From the NCBI GenBank assembly GCA_910586895.1, contig CAJUIW010000014.1, forward strand, positions 1 to 52,388: 52,388 bases of DNA, in the 5' to 3' direction. This stretch comes from an uncultured Muribaculaceae bacterium. Its GTDB lineage: Bacteria > Bacteroidota > Bacteroidia > Bacteroidales > Muribaculaceae. Numbering within the stretch: the stretch's first letter is position 1; each line of letters begins with the position of its first letter. Below the pieces are notes generated by a model. It had not been told where the DNA came from. It was given only the letters and a program-made list of their open reading frames with translations, and did not search any database. The translations under genes and the position numbers were made by a program. Below are positions 16,219 through 25,867 of this stretch, piece after piece.

Positions 16219-16553
16219 TGGACTGGCAGGATGCATTGCGGCAATTTGCTGAGTCAAACCCCGATTTGCCCGAAGGGCAGGAACCGGTGGCAGAGCCTCA
16301 GGAGCGGGCCTCCGCACGCCAGCCGCGTCTGGATATATTCATGGAGCGGAAAGGCCGTGGCGGAAAGACTGCCACATTCGTTTCCGGATGGGTGTGCGAC
16401 GACGCTGACCTGCAGCCTATAGCCACAGCGCTGAAGCAGAAGCTCGGGGCCGGAGGCTCGGCACGCGGGGGCGAAATTCTGATTCAGGGCGACCGACGTA
16501 AGGATCTGCTCCGGTTGCTTACCGAAATGGGATATAAAGCCCGAATCATCTGA
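16218..16553 (+). CDS. SUI1/eIF1-family translation factor (YciH-like)
   Basis: A 111-residue protein. Residues 37-111 form a SUI1 domain, recognised by RKGRGGKTATFVSGW, LKQKLGAGGSARGGEILIQGD and RKDLLRLLTEMGYK. Bacterial YciH proteins are eIF1 homologues that can influence start-codon selection in vitro; their cellular role is not settled. It starts inside the previous stop codon (TGATG) and ends 6 bp before the helicase-nuclease gene. That makes a tightly packed operon mixing envelope, translation and repair genes. Confidence 0.88.
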   Translation: MDWQDALRQFAESNPDLPEGQEPVAEPQERASARQPRLDIFMERKGRGGKTATFVSGWVCDDADLQPIATALKQKLGAGGSARGGEILIQGDRRKDLLRLLTEMGYKARII

Positions 16554-16559
16554 TGCCGT

Positions 16560-19500
16560 ATGCTCACCATACTGAAAGCATCTGCCGGCTCCGGTAAAAC
16601 CTATAGCCTTACATATGAATATATCAAGCTGCTGCTTGGATATAAGGATAGCGACGGACGCTACCGCCTGAACCGGCGCAACCGTGACCGCCATCGTCAT
16701 ATCCTTGCCATAACATTCACCAACAAGGCCACTGACGAAATGAAGCAGCGCATAGTGCATGAACTTGCGCTGTTGGCCGGACGTGAGCCGGGATGGAACT
16801 CGGAGAGTCCGTATGCCGGTGATCTGGTGAAAGAATTCGGGTGCACTCCTGAGGAGCTGACAAAAGCAGCTGACAAGGCTCTGCATCAGCTTCTGTTTGA
16901 TTTCAGCTATTTCCATGTAAGCACCATCGATGCTTTCTTCCAGACTATACTGCGCACCTTCGCGCGTGAGGCGGAGCTTGATGGCAATTATGAACTTGAC
17001 CTCGACACGGTAGGTGCCATTGGCTATGGCGTGGCCGAATTGTTCAGCTCCATGTCATCCGAACCTGACTCGGAGGAGGCGAAGTCAATGGTGAAGTGGA
17101 TATCGCGCTACATGCTTGAACAGCTTGGCAAGGGTAGCGCCGTGACGCTTTTCAACCGCGATTCGCGTGGCTATGAACAGCTTCTGAGGCTGATTTCCGG
17201 GCTGTCCGATGAGAAATTCGTGGAGCATTATGATGATATGATGTCCTACCTTGAGTCAGACAAGCTGCGCGTGTTCCGCAAAGGTATCCGCAGGGAGATG
17301 GATGCGCTTATGGAAGAGGTGCGCCGCGCCTGTCTGGGCGCTCTTGAAGCATTGCGCAGTTCCGGACTGCCCGGCGATGCGGTGAAGAAGAATCTGCTTA
17401 CTCAGATAAAGGACTGCTCTGAAACGGGCTATGATGACAAGCGTGTATCGGCGGCATCAGTGGTGAAAGGGGGTGAATTCTATAACAGTTCGGCACGAGC
17501 TCTTTTCGAAGGGGGTGCTCAGGCGCAGGTGTATAATGCCGTCATGGATGCATGTCGTGCGATAGTGCATAACTCCTCGGCGCTAACCGTCCTGCGGCAG
17601 ATTGACTCCAATGTTTTTGTCATGGGGCTCCTGCGCGGTGTGTACTCCCGTGTAGAGCGCTACCGTAGCGATAACAACACACTTCTGCTTTCCGATACTA
17701 ACGGCTTGCTCCGTAAGATAATAGGTGACGATGACGCACCTTTCATATATGAAAGAGTGGGCGTCGACTTCAAGCATTTTCTGATTGATGAATTTCAGGA
17801 CACCTCCCGTCTGCAGTGGGAAAATCTTCGGCCGCTTGTCAATGAAAGCCAGTCGTGGGGACATGATAATCTGATAATCGGTGATGAAAAGCAGTGCATC
17901 TACCGATTCCGCTCGTCGGACCCCACGCTGCTTCAGAGCCGGGTGCGGAAAGAGGTCAGGCAGGATGTGATGGAGCGAGGCTCGAAGCCGTCGGAGAACA
18001 CCAATTGGCGCAGTTCGCGTACTATGGTGGAATTCAACAATATGCTGTTCGGCTCCATATCCACCGTTTACGGCTATACGGATATCTATGCCAATGTAGT
18101 GCAGAATGTATCGAAAAAGCATTCCGGCCATACCGGCTACGTTGATCTCTGGCGCAGTTCTGACAGCAAGACATTTGATGAGGAGGCGCTCCGGCGTATG
18201 ACCGATGGTATAAAGAGGCAGATAGCTGCCGGCTACAGTCCGTGTGACATAGCTGTCCTTACCCGCTTCCGCGCCGAGGCCGCCACCGTGATTGACCATC
18301 TGATGGAGGTGTTCGCTTCTGACGAGGAGCTGGCGCCTATGGGCATCAGGATTATTTCTGACGATTCGATGAATATTGAGTCATCGCCTGCGGTCAAGCG
18401 TGTGCTCAGTGTACTTCGGTCGGTAGGACGTGGCGATACGGCACAGGAGTCTGACGGCGAGCCGGAGGTTAAGGACAGCATGATGCGCAGCTCGGCTGAG
18501 TTCGACAATCTGCGTGAGCGCTACGAGTTTAATATAGGACGGTCAATGTCGCCGTCCGAATCGCTTTCCGAGGCGGTAGATATGTGTCAGGAGCCGCTGC
18601 CTCCGGATAAAAGGCTTAACGGTGCGCTATGTGAGAATCTGCCTGCTATGGTGGAGCGCATAGTGCATGTGTATTTCCCCCATGGCACGGTTACGGAAGG
18701 GGAACAGGTGTATCTGCTGGCATTTGAGGATGTGGTCACTGATTTCTGTGCTACCGCACCTGTGGCCGATATACAGGCTTTCCTGCGGTGGTGGGATGCT
18801 ACTGGCCATAATGCCCGGCTTGCATCATCGTCCGATACCAACGCCATGCGCGTGATGACAATCCATAAATCGAAGGGACTGGAGTTTGACTGCGTGCACC
18901 TGCCGTTTGTCAATTGGCCTATGGTGCGGTTCAAGGACCTGGAGTGGTTCGAGCCTAAGCCGGTGCGGGGTGTTCCCGATACGGTGTTACCGCCGCTTGT
19001 CCCCATGGTGCCTGTGGCAGCTATGCGTAATACTCCATATCGGGAAGAGTACGAGAAGCGTCATCGTGAGCAGATGCTTGACGAACTTAATGCCCTGTAT
19101 GTCGCTTTTACGCGAGCCAAATATGAGCTGGTGGTGTCAATGCAGGTGCCTAAGGAGAAAGAGGTAAAGCGTCCTAAGAAAGGGGCATCGCAGCCGGGCG
19201 CTGACGAGCAGGCTGAGGCTATAAGATTCAGTTCGCCTACTGCCGGACAGATGGTAGGATTGGCACTACGCCAGTTGGGCTATGCCGAGGATACGCTTGT
19301 CATGGGTGCGCCTACAGAGCCTATCCCCTCTGAATGTGAGATGGCCAAGGCTGTGACGCCGCTGCGTACCGTGCCTATGCCGGAGTATCAGGTGACACTC
19401 CGCGATGAGCTGATGGGAAAGACACGTATTGAGACGTACGCTGATTCCGAACTCGGACGCCGCCACGGAAATCTTCTCCATGATATCCTGTCCGGTATCA

Positions 19501-19886
19501 GAACGGAGGCTGATATTGACCGCGCTGTGGGCAAGGCTCTGCGTTGCGGTGCGCTGCGGCACGAAGAGGCTCCTGAGGTACGTGAGATTATCCGTGAGGC
19601 TATCCGCAATACTGCCGACAGAGGATGGTTCGGCGGGTTCCATAGGATACTTTGCGAGCGCCCGATAGAGAATGTCGATAGTACCGGCGCCACATTGCGC
19701 CCCGACAGGGTGGTATGGACTTCTGACGGGCATGTTGATGTGATTGACTATAAGTTCGGGCGGCAGAAGCGTAAGTCATATCAGAAGCAGGTGGAACGGT
19801 ATATGGATATGTTCCGCAAGCTCGGTTTCGATAATGTACGTGGCTACGTATGGTATGTCGAGCTGGGCGAGATAGAGGAGTGCTGA
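16560..19886 (+). CDS. addA: AddA-like UvrD-family helicase with RecB-type nuclease domain
   Basis: A 1108-residue superfamily 1A helicase-nuclease. It begins directly with motif I (ASAGSGKT, Lys13), followed by FTNKATDEM (motif Ia), TIDAFF, LIDEFQDT (motif II, Asp410/Glu411), a QCIYRFR-type motif III and TIHKSKGLEFD at about 765-776 (motif V). The C-terminal PD-(D/E)XK nuclease has GNLLHDIL and VIDYKFG (Asp1063, Lys1065). This is the architecture of AddA/RecB proteins that process double-strand breaks. The usual partner AddB is not in this window. The single nuclease domain favours an AddA role over RecB. Confidence 0.85.
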   Translation: MLTILKASAGSGKTYSLTYEYIKLLLGYKDSDGRYRLNRRNRDRHRHILAITFTNKATDEMKQRIVHELALLAGREPGWNSESPYAGDLVKEFGCTPEELTKAADKALHQLLFDFSYFHVSTIDAFFQTILRTFAREAELDGNYELDLDTVGAIGYGVAELFSSMSSEPDSEEAKSMVKWISRYMLEQLGKGSAVTLFNRDSRGYEQLLRLISGLSDEKFVEHYDDMMSYLESDKLRVFRKGIRREMDALMEEVRRACLGALEALRSSGLPGDAVKKNLLTQIKDCSETGYDDKRVSAASVVKGGEFYNSSARALFEGGAQAQVYNAVMDACRAIVHNSSALTVLRQIDSNVFVMGLLRGVYSRVERYRSDNNTLLLSDTNGLLRKIIGDDDAPFIYERVGVDFKHFLIDEFQDTSRLQWENLRPLVNESQSWGHDNLIIGDEKQCIYRFRSSDPTLLQSRVRKEVRQDVMERGSKPSENTNWRSSRTMVEFNNMLFGSISTVYGYTDIYANVVQNVSKKHSGHTGYVDLWRSSDSKTFDEEALRRMTDGIKRQIAAGYSPCDIAVLTRFRAEAATVIDHLMEVFASDEELAPMGIRIISDDSMNIESSPAVKRVLSVLRSVGRGDTAQESDGEPEVKDSMMRSSAEFDNLRERYEFNIGRSMSPSESLSEAVDMCQEPLPPDKRLNGALCENLPAMVERIVHVYFPHGTVTEGEQVYLLAFEDVVTDFCATAPVADIQAFLRWWDATGHNARLASSSDTNAMRVMTIHKSKGLEFDCVHLPFVNWPMVRFKDLEWFEPKPVRGVPDTVLPPLVPMVPVAAMRNTPYREEYEKRHREQMLDELNALYVAFTRAKYELVVSMQVPKEKEVKRPKKGASQPGADEQAEAIRFSSPTAGQMVGLALRQLGYAEDTLVMGAPTEPIPSECEMAKAVTPLRTVPMPEYQVTLRDELMGKTRIETYADSELGRRHGNLLHDILSGIRTEADIDRAVGKALRCGALRHEEAPEVREIIREAIRNTADRGWFGGFHRILCERPIENVDSTGATLRPDRVVWTSDGHVDVIDYKFGRQKRKSYQKQVERYMDMFRKLGFDNVRGYVWYVELGEIEEC

Positions 19887-19914
19887 TTGGTGCGCTTTCG
19901 GGAGAGGGGCGGGC

Positions 19915-19922
19915 TAACTTTG
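19915..19922 (+). promoter_or_regulatory. -7 box (TAACTTTG) upstream of the holin-like gene
   Basis: A TAnnTTTG match 9 nt before the ATG at 19932. There is no good -33 element at the right distance. Confidence 0.45.
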
Positions 19923-19931
19923 CCCTAAAAA

Positions 19932-20393
19932 ATGATTGGACTATCGGACGAAACTTTGCGGGTGCTTCTTTGGGCTGTGCTTACCTTGGCGGTGGAATAT
20001 GCATCGGTACTCGGGGCTATTTTAGTGGATTTGCGTAGCGGCACTCTGAAAGCGCGCCGCAACGGACAGCGCCGTACCTCAAGCGGCTACAGGCGCACCG
20101 TTGAGAAAGCTTCGCGCTATTACATTACGCTTTTCGCGCTGTCGGTTCTGGATGCCATGTGGATTATTGTGGCGTTGGCTCTCAGGGGTATAACAGGATG
20201 GAGTGTGCCGGCATTCCCGTTTTTCACTACATTAGGTGCCATAGGGCTGGTGCTTATCGAGATTCATTCCGTGGTTGAGAATTCCCAGAGCCGCGATGAT
20301 ATCACGGATATGGCCAGGACTGTTACCGGGCTGCTTGACGATGATGCTGTCAAAAAGCTCGCGGAGCAGATAGCGCGCATTATAAGAAGTTAA
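19932..20393 (+). CDS. Holin-like small membrane protein
   Basis: A 153-residue protein with three hydrophobic segments (about 10-30, 64-86 and 92-114), a basic stretch between the first two and a polar helical C-terminus. This resembles the phage-holin-family proteins annotated in Bacteroidetes chromosomes, but there are no other phage genes nearby, so it is probably a resident chromosomal gene and not prophage. It sits 45 bp downstream of the addA-like gene with its own -7 box. Function is unproven; a small membrane scaffold is an equally good description. Confidence 0.65.
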   Translation: MIGLSDETLRVLLWAVLTLAVEYASVLGAILVDLRSGTLKARRNGQRRTSSGYRRTVEKASRYYITLFALSVLDAMWIIVALALRGITGWSVPAFPFFTTLGAIGLVLIEIHSVVENSQSRDDITDMARTVTGLLDDDAVKKLAEQIARIIRS

Positions 20394-20471
20394 ATAATAA
20401 TTTATTTTGTTAATCATATGTTAAAATAGAGCTGCCATGAAACGGATTGCAGCGCCAGCAACGCTTTTTTA

Positions 20472-20502
20472 TTGCGCAGGAGCAGAAAAATTATTACCTT
20501 TG
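20472..20502 (+). promoter_or_regulatory. Promoter of rimP-nusA-infB (TTG-N20-TACCTTTG)
   Basis: TTG at 20472-20474, 20 nt, then TACCTTTG at 20495-20502. The predicted transcript carries a leader of about 60 nt that includes the hairpin at 20518-20540. Confidence 0.7.
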
Positions 20503-20517
20503 CATCAATAATGTCAC

Positions 20518-20552
20518 GGAGGAGGCTCGACGCTTCCTCCATTTTATTTATT
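20518..20552 (+). terminator. Terminator-like hairpin in the rimP-nusA-infB leader
   Basis: GGAGGAGGC (20518-20526) pairs with GCTTCCTCC (20532-20540) as a 9-bp stem (one G-T pair) with a 5-nt loop, followed immediately by ATTTTATTTATT. It lies between the promoter and the rimP start, as expected for an attenuator. nusA itself is in the operon, so autoregulation through termination is plausible. Confidence 0.6.
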
Positions 20553-20568
20553 GTAACGGATTATCCTG

Positions 20569-21042
20569 ATGATAGACAAGCAGCTCCTTGAGCAGACTGT
20601 GGCCGATGCCATTGAGGGCACGGATGCATTCATAGTGGACATCAATATTGCCCCCGGCAATATCATTACCGTAGAGATTGACAGTGCTACAGGTGTGGAT
20701 ATTGACACATGTGCCGCCATCACCCGCCGTATTGAATCGGTGTTTGACCGCGACGAGGAGGATTATGAACTTGAAGTAGGTTCAGCCGGACTGACATCGC
20801 CGTTCAAGGTGAAAGGTCAGTATGACAAGAATATCGGCAACGATGTGGAGGTGCTCACGCGCGACGGACGCAAGCTTACCGGATGTCTGGTGGAAGTGAA
20901 TGCCGACGGTACTGAATTTGTCATCGAGGTGACCCGTAAGGTGAAGGTCGAAGGGAAGAAACGTCCTGAAATGATTCAGGAGCCGGTTCGCCTGGCTGTG
21001 GCCGACACCAAATATGTGAAGTATTTAATAAATTTCAAATAA
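20569..21042 (+). CDS. rimP: Ribosome maturation factor RimP
   Basis: A 157-residue RimP of normal length. The N-terminal alpha/beta domain carries the conserved VDIDTCAAITRRIESVFDRDEEDYELEVGSAG block (residues about 43-76, ending in the family GSAGL motif). The small C-terminal SH3-like domain has GRKLTGCLVEVN. RimP helps assemble the 30S subunit. It is the first gene of the conserved rimP-nusA-infB cluster, 18 bp before nusA. The ATG at 20569 gives the standard N-terminus. Confidence 0.95.
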   Translation: MIDKQLLEQTVADAIEGTDAFIVDINIAPGNIITVEIDSATGVDIDTCAAITRRIESVFDRDEEDYELEVGSAGLTSPFKVKGQYDKNIGNDVEVLTRDGRKLTGCLVEVNADGTEFVIEVTRKVKVEGKKRPEMIQEPVRLAVADTKYVKYLINFK

Positions 21043-21060
21043 GAGAACAATATAACTGCT

Positions 21061-22365
21061 ATGGCCAAAAAAGAGGAAGCTCCCAATATGGTGGAGCGCT
21101 TTGCCGAGTTCAAGGATCTAAAGAATATTGACAAGACCACTATGATTAGTGTTCTTGAGGAATCATTCCGTAATGTACTCGCCAAGATGTTCGGCACCGA
21201 CGAGAATCTGGATGTGATCATGAACCCTGACAAGGGTGACGTGCAGATATTCCAGAACCTTGAGGTGGTACCTGACGGCGAGGTTGAGGATCCCAACAGG
21301 CAGATAAGCCTCAGCGACGCACGTGCCGATCAGGACCCGGATGTGGAGATCGGCGAGGAACACACACGTGAGATCGTATTCGCTGATTTCGGACGCCGTG
21401 CCATCCTGAACCTGCGCCAGACACTCCAGTCGAAAATTCTTGACTTGCAGAAAGAGTCGATATACAAGAAATTCAAGGAACTTGAGGGTGAGCTTGTGTC
21501 AGGCGAAGTGTACCAGACATGGTCGAAGGAAACCCTGCTGCTCGACGATGACAAGAACGAGCTCCTGCTTCCGAAATACGAGTCGATACCCGGCGATTTC
21601 TTCCGTAAGGGCGAGACTGTACGTGCCGTGGTGGCCAACGTTGACAATAAGAACAACAATCCCAAGATCACCGTATCGCGTACCAACGAAAACTTCCTGC
21701 GCCGCCTGTTTGAGCTTGAGGTTCCCGAAATTCATGACGGCCTGATCAATATCCGCGCCGTTGCCCGTATTCCCGGTGAACGTGCAAAGATTGCCGTAGA
21801 GAGCTATGACGACCGCATCGACCCCGTAGGAGCATGCGTAGGTGTGAAAGGCTCACGCATACATGGCATAGTACGCGAGCTGCGCAATGAAAATATCGAC
21901 GTGATCAACTATACAGCCAATCCCTCACTCTTCATCCAGCGTGCGCTCAGCCCTGCCAAAGTATCGTCGATACGTCTTGACGAGGAGCAGAAGAAAGCAG
22001 AAGTGTTCCTGCGTCCCGAAGAGGTGTCGCTCGCTATCGGTAAAGGTGGCCTGAACATCAAGCTCGCATCGATGCTTACCGGCTATGTGATTGACGTATA
22101 CCGTGATACTGACGATTCATATGAAGAGGATATCTACCTCGATGAATTCAAGGATGAAATTGACACATGGGTAATCGACGCCCTCAAGAATATAGGATGT
22201 GTAACTGCCAAGAGCGTGCTTGGAACACCCCGTCAGCTCCTTATTGACAAGGCTGACCTGGAGGAAGACACTGTTGACCAGGTAATCCGTATCCTCCGTG
22301 CCGAATTTGAAGACACGGAAGAAGAGGATGAAGCTGAGCAGCCCGCGGCTGAGACGGAGGAATAA
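21061..22365 (+). CDS. nusA: Transcription termination/antitermination factor NusA
   Basis: A 434-residue NusA: N-terminal RNA polymerase-binding domain (about 1-130), S1 domain (about 140-205), and two KH domains to about 350, including GACVGVKGSRIHGIVRELRN and LAIGKGGLNIKLA. The tail is short and acidic (EDTEEEDEAEQ) rather than carrying the double repeats of E. coli NusA, as is usual in Bacteroidetes. It binds RNA polymerase and nascent RNA and controls pausing and termination. It could act on the terminator-like hairpin in its own operon leader. Confidence 0.96.
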   Translation: MAKKEEAPNMVERFAEFKDLKNIDKTTMISVLEESFRNVLAKMFGTDENLDVIMNPDKGDVQIFQNLEVVPDGEVEDPNRQISLSDARADQDPDVEIGEEHTREIVFADFGRRAILNLRQTLQSKILDLQKESIYKKFKELEGELVSGEVYQTWSKETLLLDDDKNELLLPKYESIPGDFFRKGETVRAVVANVDNKNNNPKITVSRTNENFLRRLFELEVPEIHDGLINIRAVARIPGERAKIAVESYDDRIDPVGACVGVKGSRIHGIVRELRNENIDVINYTANPSLFIQRALSPAKVSSIRLDEEQKKAEVFLRPEEVSLAIGKGGLNIKLASMLTGYVIDVYRDTDDSYEEDIYLDEFKDEIDTWVIDALKNIGCVTAKSVLGTPRQLLIDKADLEEDTVDQVIRILRAEFEDTEEEDEAEQPAAETEE

Positions 22366-22448
22366 TCCGCATCCCGGATATTCACTCCTGACAGTTTTTC
22401 ATCCACTCTCATCCTCAAACTAAAACAAGCAATACCCTAAATAATTAT

Positions 22449-25343
22449 ATGGCGAGACAGAAAATAAGTAAAGCAGCAAAGGACTTCAACGTGAGCATTG
22501 GCACGGTGATAGAATTTTTACATAAAAAAGGCATCACCATCGAGGACAATCCCAACGCCCGCATCGATGAGGAGGCTTATGAACTCCTGTCAAAGGAGTA
22601 CAAGCCTGACCGCGACATAAAGAACAAATCGGAGCAGATTTCCTCAGAACGGCTTAAAGAGAAGGTGAAGGTGACTCCGGCACCCGCAGCTGAAGAAATA
22701 AAAATCGCCCCCGTGACAACCGCGGGACCCAAGGTGGTAGGTCATATTGACCTGGACCGCAAGGGTAATCCTGTAAAACCGAAGCCTGAGGCCAAACCCG
22801 CTCCGGCGCCAGCTCCCAAACCTGAGCCAGCGCCCGTAGTGGAGAAGAAGCCTGAACCGGAGGCTCCGAAAGCACCGGCTCCCAAGCCTGTAGAGGTGAA
22901 GGCTCCTGCTGTTGAACCTGCTCCGCAGAAGGCTACCGCCGCAAAGCCGGAACCGGCGCCCGCAGCCCCCGCACCCAAGAAGGAAGAGAAGGCTGAGGCT
23001 CCCGCTCCTGTGGTGAAGCCCGTGGCAGAGAAGCCCGTGGAAGCCACTCCTGCCGCTGAAGCTCCCAAGCCTGCTGAGGAAGAGGTGTTCACCACTTCTT
23101 CTCCCCGTCCGGCACTGGGCATCAACGTTGTAGGTAAGATTGACCTCTCCGCGCTCAATCAGAGCACTCGCCCCAAAAAGAAAACCAAGGAAGAAAAGCG
23201 TAATGAACGCATAAATAAAGCTGCTGCAGCTCCCGGTGCCGCCGGTGGCGACCGCAAGAAGCGTCGCCGCATTTCCGGTAAGGAAAAGGTGGATATCGAA
23301 AAGAGCGCCCAGCAGTCATCATCATCACAGCCTCAGCAGGGTGGCGGCAACAACCGCAATCAGAATCAGGGTGGTGGCGAACGTCGTCGCGACCGTGGCG
23401 GACGTGACCGCAACAAACGCCCCGTACACACCGAGGTAAGTGAGGAAGATGTACAGAAGCAGGTAAAAGAAACTCTGGCCCGCCTTACCGGTAAGGACAA
23501 GGGACAGAAGAAGAGCGCCAAGTGGCGTAAGGAGAAGCGTGAGGCTTTCGCTTCGCGTGAACGTGAGGCTCATGAACTTGAGGCAGCTGAAAGCAAGACT
23601 CTTAAGCTCACCGAGTTCGTTACCGCCAACGACCTTGCCTCGATGATGAATGTGCCTATCAACAATGTCATAGCCACATGTATGAATCTTGGTGTGATGG
23701 TGTCAATCAACCAGCGTCTTGACGCTGAGACCATCAACATCGTGGCCGAGGAATTCGGCTTCCGTACCGAGTTCGTTTCAGCCGAGGTGGTTGAGGCCAT
23801 CGCTTCTGAGGAGGATACCGAGGATGAACTCCAGTCACGTCCCCCGATTGTTACAGTCATGGGCCACGTTGACCATGGTAAGACATCGCTGCTTGACTAT
23901 ATCCGCAATGCCAACGTTATTGCCGGTGAGGCCGGTGGTATAACACAGCATATCGGTGCTTACAATGTGAAGCTTGCCGACGGACGTCATATCACATTCC
24001 TTGACACTCCCGGTCACGAGGCTTTCACCGCCATGCGTGCACGTGGTGCCAAGGTCACAGACCTCTGTATCATCATCGTCGCCGCTGACGACAATGTCAT
24101 GCCGCAGACAGTCGAGGCTATAAATCACGCTTCTGCCGCCGGTGTACCTATCGTATTTGCTATCAACAAAATTGATAAGCCTGCCGCCAACCCCGACAAA
24201 ATCAAGGAGGAACTGGCTGCAATGAACTACCTCGTCGAGGACTGGGGCGGTAAGTACCAGAGTCAGGATATCTCAGCCAAGAAGGGTATCGGTGTCGACG
24301 AACTTATGGAGAAGGTGCTTCTTGAAGCTGAACTTCTTGAACTTAAGGCCAATCCTGACCGTAAGGCTACCGGCTCTATCATTGAATCGAGTCTTGACAA
24401 GGGCCGTGGCTATGTAGCTACAATGCTTGTGCAGAACGGTACGCTCCGTGTGGGCGATATCATCCTTGCCGGAACACATTACGGTAAGGTAAAGGCTATG
24501 TTCAACGAACGTAACCAGCGTATCAAGGAAGCCGGTCCTGCCGAACCCGCACTTATCCTTGGCCTGAACGGCGCACCCACCGCAGGCGATACATTCAATG
24601 TGATGGATTCCGAACAGGAAGCGCGCGAAATAGCCACAAAGCGTGAGCAGCTGCAGCGTGAACTCGGTCTGCGTACCAAGAAGATTCTTACCCTTGAGGA
24701 TATCGGCCGCCGCCGTGCTATCGGTAACTTCCAGGAGCTCAATATTATTGTCAAAGGCGACGTGGACGGCTCAATCGAGGCTCTGTCTGATTCGCTTATC
24801 AAGCTCTCTACCGAAGAGATTCAGATCAATGTGCTTCATAAGGCTGTGGGTGAGATATCCGAAAGCGATGTCACACTGGCTGCCGCTTCTGACGCCATCA
24901 TCATCGGCTTCCAGGTGCGTCCTTCGCTGGCCGCACGCCGTGAGGCTGAGCGCGAAGGTGTGGAGATCCGTCTGTACTCTGTGATCTATCAGGCCATCGA
25001 GGAGGTCAAGGACGCTATGGTAGGTATGCTTGCTCCCGAAATCAAGGAAGAGGTTATCGGTACAGCCGAGGTGCTTCAGACATTCAAGATATCGAAAGTC
25101 GGAACTATTGCCGGCTGTCTGGTGCGCGAAGGCAAAATCAAGCGCAATTCCAAGGTGCGTGTTATCCGCGACGGTATCGTACGCTACACCGGCGACCTCG
25201 GTTCGCTCAAGCGTATGAAGGACGATGTCAAGGACGTGCTCACCGGTTATGAATGCGGCCTCAACATCGCCGGATACAACGATATCAAGGAGGGCGATAT
25301 CATAGAATGCTACGAGGAAGTGGAAGTTAAGAAAACTCTCTGA
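22449..25343 (+). CDS. infB: Translation initiation factor IF-2
   Basis: A 964-residue IF-2. It has a helical N-terminal domain, a long low-complexity region rich in Pro, Ala, Lys and Glu (about 75-215), a basic Gly/Arg/Asn-rich linker (about 270-330), the IF2-N domain (about 390-440), the GTPase domain with GHVDHGKT (472-479), DTPGHEAF and NKIDKP, and C-terminal domains II-IV. It delivers fMet-tRNA to the 30S subunit. Notably fmt, which makes that fMet-tRNA, is also in this window. The stop codon overlaps the folK start by one base (TGATG). Confidence 0.97.
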   Translation: MARQKISKAAKDFNVSIGTVIEFLHKKGITIEDNPNARIDEEAYELLSKEYKPDRDIKNKSEQISSERLKEKVKVTPAPAAEEIKIAPVTTAGPKVVGHIDLDRKGNPVKPKPEAKPAPAPAPKPEPAPVVEKKPEPEAPKAPAPKPVEVKAPAVEPAPQKATAAKPEPAPAAPAPKKEEKAEAPAPVVKPVAEKPVEATPAAEAPKPAEEEVFTTSSPRPALGINVVGKIDLSALNQSTRPKKKTKEEKRNERINKAAAAPGAAGGDRKKRRRISGKEKVDIEKSAQQSSSSQPQQGGGNNRNQNQGGGERRRDRGGRDRNKRPVHTEVSEEDVQKQVKETLARLTGKDKGQKKSAKWRKEKREAFASREREAHELEAAESKTLKLTEFVTANDLASMMNVPINNVIATCMNLGVMVSINQRLDAETINIVAEEFGFRTEFVSAEVVEAIASEEDTEDELQSRPPIVTVMGHVDHGKTSLLDYIRNANVIAGEAGGITQHIGAYNVKLADGRHITFLDTPGHEAFTAMRARGAKVTDLCIIIVAADDNVMPQTVEAINHASAAGVPIVFAINKIDKPAANPDKIKEELAAMNYLVEDWGGKYQSQDISAKKGIGVDELMEKVLLEAELLELKANPDRKATGSIIESSLDKGRGYVATMLVQNGTLRVGDIILAGTHYGKVKAMFNERNQRIKEAGPAEPALILGLNGAPTAGDTFNVMDSEQEAREIATKREQLQRELGLRTKKILTLEDIGRRRAIGNFQELNIIVKGDVDGSIEALSDSLIKLSTEEIQINVLHKAVGEISESDVTLAAASDAIIIGFQVRPSLAARREAEREGVEIRLYSVIYQAIEEVKDAMVGMLAPEIKEEVIGTAEVLQTFKISKVGTIAGCLVREGKIKRNSKVRVIRDGIVRYTGDLGSLKRMKDDVKDVLTGYECGLNIAGYNDIKEGDIIECYEEVEVKKTL

Positions 25344-25813
25344 TGTCCACTGCCTACCTTAATATAGGCTCAAACATAGGCGACCGCATGGCTCTGATAG
25401 AGCGTGCGGTCGCTGCCGTTGTGGCCCGTGTGCCCCGGTGTGTGTGCCGCGTGTCGACGCCTGTCGAGAGTGAGCCGTGGGGTTATGATAGCGCCAACCG
25501 TTATATCAATGTCGGGGTGGCGCTGGAGCATGTTGACCTCACGCCGCTGGAACTCCTGCGCGAGTGCCGCGCGGTGGAGCGGACTATCAGTCCTGCCTCG
25601 CACCGCGATGCTGCCGGAGGCTATGCCGACCGCATGATTGACATTGACCTGATAGCATTCGACGACGTGGTGATGGACTGTCCGGAACTGACGCTGCCGC
25701 ATCCGCGGATGCATCTGCGTGATTTTGTGCTTCTCCCTCAGGCTGAACTCGCACCGATGTGGATGCATCCAATGTTCAGGCTGACGGCCGCAGAACTTCT
25801 TGAAAGGCTCTGA
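25343..25813 (+). CDS. folK: 2-amino-4-hydroxy-6-hydroxymethyldihydropteridine diphosphokinase
   Basis: A 156-residue HPPK that transfers pyrophosphate from ATP to the pterin in folate synthesis. The family landmarks are YLNIGSNIGDR near the N-terminus, SEPWGY, the signature DRMIDIDLIAFDD with metal-binding Asp100 and Asp102, and LPHPRMHLRDFVLLP. It starts within the infB stop, so it is translationally coupled to a translation factor. No other folate genes are next to it. Confidence 0.95.
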   Translation: MSTAYLNIGSNIGDRMALIERAVAAVVARVPRCVCRVSTPVESEPWGYDSANRYINVGVALEHVDLTPLELLRECRAVERTISPASHRDAAGGYADRMIDIDLIAFDDVVMDCPELTLPHPRMHLRDFVLLPQAELAPMWMHPMFRLTAAELLERL

Positions 25814-25867
25814 CGGACAGAAACTTTATTTGGCGGAGGAACGTTATAATCATAAAAATCCTCCGTT

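Noticed and set aside
17583..18299. A minus-strand frame of 238 codons
   Set aside because: It is antisense to the AddA-like gene with no recognisable domain.
19932..20393. Prophage remnant because of the holin-like gene
   Set aside because: No other phage gene is adjacent; the gene lies between chromosomal repair and translation genes.
22742..23158. A minus-strand frame rich in Gly, Ala and Ser
   Set aside because: It is the complement of the low-complexity Pro/Ala region of infB.
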